A DNA stretch of 64,000 nt from Selenomonadaceae bacterium (GTDB lineage Bacteria; Bacillota; Negativicutes; Selenomonadales; Selenomonadaceae), in NCBI GenBank assembly GCA_017527075.1, contig JAFXQM010000005.1, forward strand, positions 112,068 to 176,067. The letters are read 5' to 3'. Position numbers and translations under genes: made by a program. Of the stretch, positions 8,889-18,209 are shown one piece after another (the stretch's first letter is position 1; every line of letters begins with the position of its first letter). The notes beneath the pieces were generated by a model. That model was not told the DNA's origin. It saw only the letters and a program-made list of their open reading frames with translations, and ran no database searches.

Positions 8889-9212
8889 ATGAAGAAATGC
8901 AAAATCACAATCCTGAAGACGACGCTTCAAAAAGATTTGGCGGAGGAATATGGCGTGCCGAATCTTTCGACGTGCCCGATGATGAAAGAGGGGCAAGTCT
9001 TTTACGCGTCGTGGGCAAAGCCCGAAGGTTTCTGCGACGAGGCGTGGAAGGCGGTTTATCAGTATGTGTTCGCGCTGGCGCACGGCGCGGAGAATTGGTA
9101 TTACGGCGACTGGATTGCCCCCAAGCACAAGGGCGTGGCGATTTGCTCATGCAACGACGGCTTGCGCCCCGTCATCATGAAGATTGAACGCACAGATGAA
9201 GACGACGCTTAA
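8889..9212 (+). CDS. TIGR04076 family protein of unknown function
   Basis: The 107-residue protein matches the TIGR04076 pattern: MKKCKITILKTTLQKDLAEEYG at the start, then CPMMKEGQ, PEGFCDEAW, ALAHGA and a C-terminal CNDGLRPVIMKIER. Four cysteines lie in motifs conserved in the family, which suggests metal or redox chemistry, but no function is established. It is the last gene of the six-gene plus-strand unit and is followed by a clear terminator. Confidence 0.85.
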   Translation: MKKCKITILKTTLQKDLAEEYGVPNLSTCPMMKEGQVFYASWAKPEGFCDEAWKAVYQYVFALAHGAENWYYGDWIAPKHKGVAICSCNDGLRPVIMKIERTDEDDA

Positions 9213-9228
9213 TTGACAAAAAAATTTT

Positions 9229-9255
9229 CCCGCTGAAGTCGGCGGGATTTTTTTT
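9229..9255 (+). terminator. Rho-independent terminator of the cbiTC unit
   Basis: TCCCGC / GCGGGA stem with an 8-base loop, followed by a T run of about seven. The same AAAATTTTCCCG...CGGGATTTTTT architecture ends the atp operon and the gene at 43413. Confidence 0.85.
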
Positions 9256-9258
9256 GCT

Positions 9259-9307
9259 CCGAAAAAATTTTCAAGCCGCGAATTTTTGCAGGCGGCCGGG
9301 ATTTTTT
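9259..9307. repeat. Left 48-bp direct repeat flanking the small-peptide module (family C)
   Basis: The block CGAAAAAATTTTCAAGCCGC and the following roughly 28 bases recur almost unchanged at 9648-9697 in the same orientation, bracketing the peptide gene. Confidence 0.75.
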
Positions 9308-9335
9308 CTCCGAAAATTTTTTTGAGCCGCGCCCT

Positions 9336-9364
9336 TTGAAAAATTTCTGCGCGTGTTGTAAAAT
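9336..9364 (+). promoter_or_regulatory. Promoter of the small-peptide mRNA
   Basis: TTGAAA, a 17-base spacer, then TAAAAT. Transcription would start near 9371, just at the 5' foot of the leader hairpin. Confidence 0.65.
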
Positions 9365-9373
9365 GCAAGTGTC

Positions 9374-9416
9374 GTTGTCCGACCCCGATATTTCTTGGGA
9401 TAAAGGGGGTGACAAC
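9374..9416 (+). promoter_or_regulatory. Leader hairpin that sequesters the Shine-Dalgarno of the small peptide
   Basis: GTTGTC (9374-9379) and ACCCC (9382-9386) pair with GGGGT (9406-9410) and GACAAC (9411-9416). The second strand contains the purine-rich ribosome-binding site (AAAGGGGGTGAC) and ends at the base before the ATG. Such RBS-masking stems are a regular feature of type I toxin mRNAs. Confidence 0.6.
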
Positions 9417-9518
9417 ATGTTTGATAATCTCAGAGTGATCGTACAGAGAATCGTTGCGGGCGTGATTTCGCGTCTTATATACGATTGGCTCAAATCCTTC
9501 TTCAAGGACAACGATTGA
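9417..9518 (+). CDS. 33-residue hydrophobic peptide, candidate type I toxin (Fst-like)
   Basis: The peptide has a short charged N terminus, a hydrophobic amphipathic core (IVAGVISRLIYDWL) and a charged tail (KSFFKDND). That layout matches the Fst/par and related membrane-acting type I toxins of Firmicutes, though I recognise only the architecture and a loose pattern, not a firm homologue. The ATG follows AAAGGGGGTGAC, an unusually strong ribosome-binding site buried in a hairpin. The gene has its own promoter (9336-9364) and terminator (9547-9587), and a strong opposing promoter at 9635-9663 would make an antisense RNA over its 3' end. Longer in-frame starts upstream lack a ribosome-binding site and would precede the transcript start. 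Confidence 0.6.
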   Translation: MFDNLRVIVQRIVAGVISRLIYDWLKSFFKDND

Positions 9519-9539
9519 GCCCCAAATGCGCTGAAAGAT

Positions 9540-9628
9540 AGCGCAACCCCCCAAAAGGTTTTCCAGAGAACCTGATGGGGGGTTTTTGCTTTTGTGACAA
9601 CAATGTTTGACATTCCTCAGAATCGTAC
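9540..9628 (-). ncRNA. Candidate antisense RNA (antitoxin) opposing the small-peptide mRNA
   Basis: The minus-strand promoter at 9635-9663 would start an RNA near 9628. It reads through the complement of the toxin terminator hairpin and, shortly after, a GCGCT/AGCGC hairpin. The 3' end given is a guess; the RNA could extend into the coding region. Convergent RNAs sharing a terminator are the arrangement of the par RNA I / RNA II locus. Confidence 0.5.
9547..9587 (+). terminator. Terminator of the small-peptide mRNA
   Basis: CCCCCC (9547-9552) pairs with GGGGGG (9577-9582), extended by AGGTT/AACCT across a small internal loop, followed by TTTTT. On the other strand the same hairpin lacks a long T run. 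Confidence 0.85.
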
Positions 9629-9634
9629 ATGCGC

Positions 9635-9663
9635 ATTATAAATCACGACGAAAAAATTTTCAA
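9635..9663 (-). promoter_or_regulatory. Leftward promoter of the candidate antisense RNA
   Basis: On the minus strand: TTGAAA (9663-9658), a 17-base spacer, and a perfect TATAAT (9640-9635). No open reading frame with a credible ribosome-binding site follows it leftwards. The -35 lies inside the right-hand direct repeat. Confidence 0.65.
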
Positions 9664-9697
9664 GCCGCGAATTTTTGCGGGCGGTCGGGATTTTTTA
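9648..9697. repeat. Right 48-bp direct repeat flanking the small-peptide module (family C)
   Basis: It repeats 9259-9307 with only a few differences in the aligned core, in the same orientation. It supplies the -35 of the antisense promoter. Confidence 0.75.
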
Positions 9698-9698
9698 G

Positions 9699-9727
9699 TT
9701 GCGCCGAAAAAATTTTGAACGTATAAT
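9699..9727 (+). promoter_or_regulatory. Promoter of typA
   Basis: TTGCGC, a 17-base spacer and a perfect TATAAT lie 30 bp upstream of the typA start. Confidence 0.6.
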
Positions 9728-9756
9728 ACCTGAAGTTTTTCTAAGGAGGAAATTCA

Positions 9757-11574
<1,818 letters not shown>

Positions 11575-11593
11575 TTCACAAAAAATGTCCGTT

Positions 11594-11623
11594 CCCACTC
11601 TTGATTGAAGAGCGGGATTTTTT
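11594..11623 (+). terminator. Terminator of typA
   Basis: CCCACTCTT / AAGAGCGGG stem (one A-C mismatch) with a five-base loop and a T7 run. Confidence 0.85.
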
Positions 11624-11651
11624 TCGGACGGAGCGGCGGGAAAAAAGAATC

Positions 11652-11680
11652 TTGACATTTTGTTGATTCGGGATTATTAT
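11652..11680 (+). promoter_or_regulatory. Promoter of groESL
   Basis: A perfect TTGACA, a 17-base spacer and TATTAT. Just downstream CCGAA-AG-TTCGG forms a short inverted repeat. The classical CIRCE element for HrcA (TTAGCACTC-N9-GAGTGCTAA) is absent. Confidence 0.75.
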
Positions 11681-11742
11681 ATCGCCCGAAAGTTCGGCGG
11701 GGACGTCGAGCGGGTTTGAATCAATTTAGGAGGCAGATATTT

Positions 11743-12024
11743 ATGATAAAGCCACTGGGAGACAGAGTTGTTGTTGAAGTAGCCGAAGTCGAGCTCAAGA
11801 CCAAGAGCGGAATCATCATGCCCGAAACTTCCAAAGAGAAGCCGCAAAAGGGCAAGGTCGTGGCGGTCGGCACCGGCAAACTCCTCGACAACGGCACGCG
11901 TGCGGTCATGGAAGTCAAAGCCGGCGATGAGGTCATCTTCAACAAGTACGCGGGCAGCGAAGTCAAAGTGGACGACAAAGATTATCTCGTGATTCGCGAG
12001 AGTGATATTTTGGCAATCCTTTAA
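11743..12024 (+). CDS. groES: Co-chaperonin GroES
   Basis: This is the 93-residue lid of the GroEL folding chamber. It starts [13 protein letters not shown] and contains the mobile loop ([18 protein letters not shown]) and the terminal strand [14 protein letters not shown]. The start was placed at 11743 because TTAGGAGGC lies eight bases upstream and the family begins here; a longer frame upstream has no ribosome-binding site. groEL follows 30 bp later. Confidence 0.97.
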   Translation: MIKPLGDRVVVEVAEVELKTKSGIIMPETSKEKPQKGKVVAVGTGKLLDNGTRAVMEVKAGDEVIFNKYAGSEVKVDDKDYLVIRESDILAIL

Positions 12025-12051
12025 TTCAGCGAAGTTTTCGGAGGTAATTAA

Positions 12052-13677
<1,626 letters not shown>

Positions 13678-13701
13678 GTCGCTTAACGCAAAAAAATTTC
13701 A

Positions 13702-13733
13702 AGCCTCTGTCAAAATTTTGACGGAGGCTTTTT
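13702..13733 (+). terminator. Terminator of groESL
   Basis: AAGCCTC-TGTC / GACG-GAGGCTT stem around an AAAATTTT loop, followed by T5. Confidence 0.85.
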
Positions 13734-13752
13734 GATTTGAATCGATGAAGTT

Positions 13753-13947
13753 GAGGCCGTCATGGATGACGGCCGCCCGCGTTTTTCACGTGATGTGAAA
13801 ACAGCGGGCACACCGAGCACGGGTAATCTTAAACTCCGAACCGTTTACGAGGAGCCGCCCCCGCGAGGTGCCCTTTTCTTTTGCTTACTTTTCTTTTGGG
13901 CACGCAAAAGAAAAGTAAGGCTCAACAGACAAAAATTTTTTCACGCC
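13753..13947 (+). repeat. Family A structured repeat, copy A1 (about 195 bp)
   Basis: The element fills most of the 303-bp gap between convergent groEL and the sensor kinase; nothing else is seen there. It starts with the palindrome GGCCGTCATGGATGACGGCC and continues with a hairpin around CACGTGATGTG. It then has a central core GAGGAGCCGCCCCCGCGAGG and a perfect 15-bp hairpin (13884-13898 with 13905-13919, CTTACTTTTCTTTTG arm), ending in TTTTTTCACGCC. Copies lie at 31025-31221, 37192-37377 and 46984-47076. Confidence 0.85.
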
Positions 13948-13980
13948 GAATGAAAGCGATGAGCCGCGCGCCCGATTCCG

Positions 13981-15279
13981 TCAGTCATTCCAATACACGC
14001 TCAGCCGAACGATTTTATCTTCGTGGCTGAAGTCGACAAAGGCATCATATTTTTTCGCGAAGAGCTCCAGCGACGCCATGCCCAGCCCGTGACCAATCTT
14101 CGACGTGTAAGGCAAACCGTTCTCGCCGATTTTTATCGGGAAGTCGAATCGGTTTTCTATCTCCAAAACATTTTGACCGCCGCTGTTGCGAAGTATCACG
14201 GAAATTTTTTTCTCGGCGGGATTTTTTTTGCTCGCGGCGATTGCGTTCTCCAAAAGGTTGCTGACCAAAACCGCCAAGTCATTTTCGTCCGTCGCGGGCT
14301 TCGCGGGCAAATCAATCTTGTGAAAAATTTTTATCCCGAATTTTTCTGCGCGGCTCAAGTGAATGGAAAGCGCGGCGTTTATCAGCGGCGACAGACAAAA
14401 AGTTTTTACGCGCGTCGAATCCAAAAGTTTCGTCTGCCGTCGGATAAATTTCATCGCCGAAGATTTTTTCCCCGCCGTCAGCAACTTTTCTATCTCCAAA
14501 TAATTTTTCTCCAGGTTCGCGCGCAACTCGGCGACCTCCCGCTGGCTTTTCTCCATCAGCGCGTTGTGCTCGCTTATCGAATCCGCCTGTTGCTGAAGTG
14601 CCCGATTCTTCCGCTCGCGCAAATTTTTTTCCTCGACCTGCCGCGTCGCGAGACTCAACGACCGATATATCAGCAGGAACATGACCGGAATGATTAAGTG
14701 CGAAAATTTATCTTGCCACGTCGGAAAGAATACCACGTCGGATATCCCAATCATTGCTCCGATAAAAATTATAATCGGCAAGCCCGCAATGTACCACCGC
14801 AAAGATTTGTCCGCGAAAAATTTTTCGTTCGGCAACAGGTTGATAAAAAATTTTCGCTCAAGCGGAAATAAAATCGTGAACAGCACGAGGTAAGTGAAAA
14901 GTTGCAGCGGGATAAATTCCTCAGTCATTGCGCCGTAAAAAAATGCAATCGTCATTCCCGCCAAGGCGTGCAGCATGAACGTCCAGAGAAATTGCATTCC
15001 GATTATGAACAGGTGCTGCGCAAATTTTTTTCGGATGACAATCAGCGACGCGAGGACGTAAGGCAGCCAGCCCGGGAACATTGCAAATCTGTACGCGCGA
15101 TAAGTCAGCCCGTCCGAGAAAACGGAAATGTTCCACGCCAAGCTGAACGCGCCCGCCGCCAAAAGACTTTTGAGGAGCAGAGAAATTGTTTCGTCCGACA
15201 GCTCGCGGCTGAACGGCAGATATCTCAAGTACGCGCTCGACAGCTGAATCGTCGTCGCAAAAATTCCCGCCAAAAGCAT
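13981..15279 (-). CDS. GHKL-family sensor kinase paralogue with ATPase domain but no H-box histidine
   Basis: About six membrane segments fill residues 1-205, followed by a coiled-coil stretch (210-290) and a GHKL ATPase domain. The N box is DLAVLVSNLLENAIAAS (334-350) and the G box GHGLGMASLE (397-406), so nucleotide binding looks sound. In AgrC-type kinases the coiled-coil region holds an RHDxRH phospho-acceptor motif; here the equivalent stretch reads VAELRANLEKNY and has no histidine. The gene starts three bases after the stop of a paralogue that has the histidine but no ATPase. The two share positions such as GWLPY (70-74) and QHLF-IGM/VLGM (88-94). RBS is GGAGG. No response regulator lies beside them. 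Confidence 0.85.
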   Translation of the reverse strand: MLLAGIFATTIQLSSAYLRYLPFSRELSDETISLLLKSLLAAGAFSLAWNISVFSDGLTYRAYRFAMFPGWLPYVLASLIVIRKKFAQHLFIIGMQFLWTFMLHALAGMTIAFFYGAMTEEFIPLQLFTYLVLFTILFPLERKFFINLLPNEKFFADKSLRWYIAGLPIIIFIGAMIGISDVVFFPTWQDKFSHLIIPVMFLLIYRSLSLATRQVEEKNLRERKNRALQQQADSISEHNALMEKSQREVAELRANLEKNYLEIEKLLTAGKKSSAMKFIRRQTKLLDSTRVKTFCLSPLINAALSIHLSRAEKFGIKIFHKIDLPAKPATDENDLAVLVSNLLENAIAASKKNPAEKKISVILRNSGGQNVLEIENRFDFPIKIGENGLPYTSKIGHGLGMASLELFAKKYDAFVDFSHEDKIVRLSVYWND

Positions 15280-15282
15280 CGC

Positions 15283-16143
15283 TCAATCCTCCAAAAATTT
15301 TTTTTGCGCGCGTATGTGTTCCAGTGCTTTGTCGACTTCGCCGTTTTGCAGCAGCGTGTAAATTAAATTGTAACTGTGGCGCAGGTCGTGGCGCATGACC
15401 GAGACGCGCGTCCGATTCTCTTGAATCCATTCGTTGTAATCTTTCAGCGACGCCAGCTTCTCCTCCAAAAAAATTTTACTCCGCTCAAGCCTCTGCATGT
15501 CATAAAAATTTTTCGCCGCGGATAAAATGTACCGATAGAAAAAGAAAAATACCACGGGCAAATAAATTCTCGACAGCCGCTCCGTCCACGAGTGAACCAA
15601 AACGTCGTCGGCGATTCGGATTAATGGTGCCAAGACGGTTATCAGCGGCAAAATTGCGATGTAAATTCCTTGCGGGCGCAGGTCAAAAAATTCTCGGCTC
15701 GGAAGCAACTTCACGAAAAAATTTTTGAACAGCGGAAAGGAAATCGCGAACAGCAGAAGGTAAAACGTCGCCTCGTAAAAAATTATCTCGAACGGCGCGC
15801 TGAAGTTTAAAAGAGTTATCGTCATGGCGACCGTGTGCTGAATCAAAGATAAAATCGCCGCCATGCCCAGCACGAACAGATGCTGCAGAAATTGTCGGCG
15901 CAAAAGTCTCAGCGAAATTAAAAAATACGGCAGCCACCCAAGCATGACAATCGACTTGTAAGTCACGGCGTTCACTCCGAAGTGCGCGAAGATAAATCCG
16001 TACAAAAAAATGCTCGCGACGCTCCAGAGCGCAAGGCACAAAAAAATTTTTCGTTTCGATTCCTCGGTCTCGTGCATGGAGAAGGGCAGCCAGCGCATGT
16101 ACGCTTCGAAGAGCTGAGCGAGCGCGATTAAAATCGGAAGCAT
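15283..16143 (-). CDS. Sensor kinase paralogue with H-box but truncated before the ATPase domain
   Basis: The 286-residue protein has the same membrane domain as its downstream neighbour and a dimerisation helix with an intact phospho-acceptor motif, SVMRHDLRH (residues 248-256). It then stops at KKFLED, exactly where the ATPase domain should begin. Its last codons (TTG GAG GAT TGA) also form the ribosome-binding site of the next gene. The ATG at 16143 was chosen over a TTG four codons earlier because GGAGG lies five bases before it. Either the pair works in trans or both are decaying duplicates; the sequence does not decide. Confidence 0.83.
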   Translation of the reverse strand: MLPILIALAQLFEAYMRWLPFSMHETEESKRKIFLCLALWSVASIFLYGFIFAHFGVNAVTYKSIVMLGWLPYFLISLRLLRRQFLQHLFVLGMAAILSLIQHTVAMTITLLNFSAPFEIIFYEATFYLLLFAISFPLFKNFFVKLLPSREFFDLRPQGIYIAILPLITVLAPLIRIADDVLVHSWTERLSRIYLPVVFFFFYRYILSAAKNFYDMQRLERSKIFLEEKLASLKDYNEWIQENRTRVSVMRHDLRHSYNLIYTLLQNGEVDKALEHIRAQKKFLED

Positions 16144-16276
16144 GATTTCCTCCAAAAAGTGATTTGATTTTCGGAAAAGTGCGTTTGACTTTCGACAGGC
16201 GGGATTATACCATAAAAGCGGTTACCGACTGCAACCTGAGTTACTTCCTCCTCGATAAATTTTTTTCCAACAAAAA

Positions 16277-16303
16277 ACTCCCTCGGCGTCGTGCCGAAGG
16301 AGT
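16277..16303 (-). terminator. Terminator of the histidine phosphatase gene
   Basis: On the minus strand ACTCCTTCGGC-ACGAC-GCCGAGGGAGT is followed by TTTTTTG. Confidence 0.85.
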
Positions 16304-16311
16304 AAATTTTT

Positions 16312-17019
16312 TTACTTCATGCCCTTGTAAAGATAACCGAGATGTTCGACGGAATTCATCAGCAACAGTTGCCACTCGCCGTTCTCGTACGCCAAGACGT
16401 TCACGCAGGTGTTGTCCTGTTCGAACTGATTGAAGTGGTTGAGGTTTATGTTGAGGACGCTGCACAAGAGTGTTATGTTGCCGCCGGAGTGTGCGCCGAC
16501 CAAAACGGTTTTGCCGGAATATTTCGCGATGATGTCATCCAATGCCGCCCGATAACGCTTCTGCATGCTCTTCAAGCTCTCGCCGTGAGGAGGAGTAAAT
16601 TTCCAACGCATCTCGCTTTGCAGTTTATACTCGCGCGGAAATTTTTTCTTGATGTCAGACCTGAGTTGCCCCGCCCAATCTCCGTAACTCGCCTCGGAAA
16701 GTCGCGCGTCGGTGTAAGCGACTTTCATGCCGTGGAGTGCCGCGCATTTCTCTGTCGTCACGTAAGCGCGCTTGAGCGGGCTGGAGATGAATACGTCAAT
16801 CGGCACGTCCTTCAAACTCTCCGCCAACATGTCCGCCTGCCTCAAGCCGGTCTCGTCCAGCGGAATGTCCATCGTTCCTTGGAAACGGTCTTCCTTGTTG
16901 TACTCAGTCTCGCCGTGCCGAATCAAAATAATTATCGTGCGTTCGGCCGCCTGAACCGTCACGGGCAAAAGGAAACTCGCCAGGAGCAAAATCATCGCGC
17001 CGAAAATTTTTACTCTCAA
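16312..17019 (-). CDS. Exported histidine phosphatase (phosphoglycerate mutase superfamily)
   Basis: The protein has a signal peptide (VKIFGAMILLLASFLLPVTVQA, with cleavage expected after VQA) and then a histidine-phosphatase domain. The catalytic LIRHGETEYNKEDRFQG carries the phosphorylated His, the second Arg lies in SSPLKRAYVTTE, the acid in EASYGDW, and the second His in VGAHSGG. Substrates of exported members vary, and no partner gene points to one. The start was placed at a TTG at 17019 because AAAGGCGG lies nine bases upstream; an ATG-led frame begins 16 codons earlier without a ribosome-binding site and would bury the signal peptide. Confidence 0.88.
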   Translation of the reverse strand: MRVKIFGAMILLLASFLLPVTVQAAERTIIILIRHGETEYNKEDRFQGTMDIPLDETGLRQADMLAESLKDVPIDVFISSPLKRAYVTTEKCAALHGMKVAYTDARLSEASYGDWAGQLRSDIKKKFPREYKLQSEMRWKFTPPHGESLKSMQKRYRAALDDIIAKYSGKTVLVGAHSGGNITLLCSVLNINLNHFNQFEQDNTCVNVLAYENGEWQLLLMNSVEHLGYLYKGMK

Positions 17020-17092
17020 ATTAATCAACCGCCTTTCAAAAACTTCGGGCGAATTTTCGACGCGCAAAAAATTTTTTCCTGCCGAAAATAAT

Positions 17093-17121
17093 TTGACAAA
17101 AATTTTTCGGTGTGATAATCT
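17093..17121 (+). promoter_or_regulatory. Promoter of the YbjN-like gene
   Basis: Perfect TTGACA, 17-base spacer and TAATCT. The promoter, including its spacer, is nearly identical to that of tmRNA at 17744-17772. Confidence 0.7.
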
Positions 17122-17151
17122 GCGGGAACTTTAACTTGAGGAGGGATTATT

Positions 17152-17646
17152 GTGGCAGATGTTATGAAACGCGACACGACCGGAGAGATTCGTGCGGCGG
17201 TGGAAGATTTTTTTGCGCGCGACGATGTCAAACACATTCCGTTCGACGACCACAACGTTGCGATTGCGGTTTATTCCGTCGAAGCAAAGTTCGGGCAGGT
17301 CAGAGTTTTTTTCCTTGCCCACAAGGACAGACTCGTCTTGCGTATGATTCTCCCGATTAGTGCGGGCGAGGAGGAGCGCGCAAAGGTCGCGGAATTTCTT
17401 CTTCGGGCGAATTACGGCTTGAAGGTCGGCGGATTCGATTTCGATTGCGACGACGGCGAGATTTCCTTCAGGATGTCAATCTTCTGCGGCATTAACGATT
17501 TCACTCCTCCGACTTATGAGCAAATCGATTTCTCGGTGGTCGTCGGCTTGATGATGATTGAAAAATACGGCGACGCGCTCGGCAAGGTTATCTTCGGTCT
17601 GCTTGAGCCCAAAGAAGCCGTCGAGAGTGCCGAGGCAGATGAGTGA
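17152..17646 (+). CDS. YbjN-like / sensory-transduction-regulator-fold protein
   Basis: This acidic 164-residue cytosolic protein has the alternating pattern of the YbjN fold: an N-terminal helix (EIRAAVEDFFARDD), strands VAIAVYSVEAKFGQVRVFFLAHKDRLVLRM, a helix after AGEEERAKVAEFLLRAN, and the paired strands FDFDCDDGEISFRMSIF. YbjN-family proteins are linked to envelope or type III secretion regulation, but no function is certain. It starts at GTG with GAGGAGGG nine bases upstream. Assignment is by pattern only. Confidence 0.55.
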   Translation: MADVMKRDTTGEIRAAVEDFFARDDVKHIPFDDHNVAIAVYSVEAKFGQVRVFFLAHKDRLVLRMILPISAGEEERAKVAEFLLRANYGLKVGGFDFDCDDGEISFRMSIFCGINDFTPPTYEQIDFSVVVGLMMIEKYGDALGKVIFGLLEPKEAVESAEADE

Positions 17647-17661
17647 CGCTTAAAAATCTCT

Positions 17662-17742
17662 GCGCGGCTGAAAAAATTTTTGACGGCAGTTTCGAGTTTT
17701 GAGCGGCGTAAAAGATTTTCGGCGGCGGTTTCGTGTCGGAAG
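17662..17742. repeat. Family C repeat, two units upstream of tmRNA
   Basis: Two consecutive units (CTGAAAAAATTTTTGACGGC... and CGTAAAAGATTTTCGGCGGC...) share the GTTTCG(A/T)G(T)TTT block seen at 2989-3066. Confidence 0.45.
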
Positions 17743-17743
17743 A

Positions 17744-17772
17744 TTGACAAAAAATTTTTCGCGTGATAAACT
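17744..17772 (+). promoter_or_regulatory. ssrA: Promoter of tmRNA
   Basis: TTGACA, 17-base spacer, TAAACT, located 18 bp before the mature 5' end. Confidence 0.7.
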
Positions 17773-17789
17773 GCGGAAACTTCAGCAAA

Positions 17790-18144
17790 GGGGATGTAAT
17801 GGTTTCGACAGGGATGGACGGGGTTCAATAAGCGAGCATCGGCTCCGCAACCGATTCGACAAGCGGAAAAACAAACAATAACTGCGGATACTGAAGAGTA
17901 CGCACTGGCGGCCTAACAACCGCCACGTCGCCTGACCGATTCCCTTCCCGTCAGGTCAGTGTCGACGTCAGAAACGGGAATACCGCGCTTGAGAGCACTG
18001 TAAGGCGCGGGAAATTCAAAGTGCTCAGGCTTTATCAAGTTTGTCGTCGAGTTTGGTGAGGCTGAAATTTTTCGGCGACTGCGCTCGGAGAAAGTTGAGC
18101 AACGACATTTTTGGACAGGAGTTCGATTCTCCTCATCTCCACCA
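17790..18144 (+). ncRNA. ssrA: Transfer-messenger RNA
   Basis: The tRNA-like ends are clear: 5' GGGGATGTAATGGTTTCGAC and 3' TTCGATTCTCCTCATCTCCACCA, giving a seven-pair acceptor stem (GGGGATG with CATCTCC) and an encoded CCA. The tag reading frame ends at 17913 with codons for ADTEEYALAA and a TAA stop (17914-17916). The ALAA end is the usual degradation signal. The exact resume codon was not fixed. tmRNA rescues ribosomes stalled on broken messages. Confidence 0.96.
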
Positions 18145-18157
18145 AACAAAAAATAAC

Positions 18158-18195
18158 AGCCCGACGGTTTCTTGCCGACGGGCTTTAAAATTTTA
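18158..18195. terminator. Bidirectional terminator between tmRNA and cheR
   Basis: AGCCCG / CGGGCT stem with a partly paired interior (ACGG/CCGA), followed by TTTAAAATTTT. It can serve both converging genes. Confidence 0.65.
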
Positions 18196-18209
18196 TTCAC
18201 GATTCGGAC

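Noticed and set aside
9336..9416. Extension of the small peptide to an ATG or other start at 9336
   Set aside because: The extension would begin within the -35 of the promoter, has no ribosome-binding site, and is not hydrophobic like the core peptide.
9209..9613. Minus-strand reading frames across the peptide module
   Set aside because: They lack ribosome-binding sites and consist of repeat and terminator sequence. The leftward promoter is better explained by an antisense RNA.
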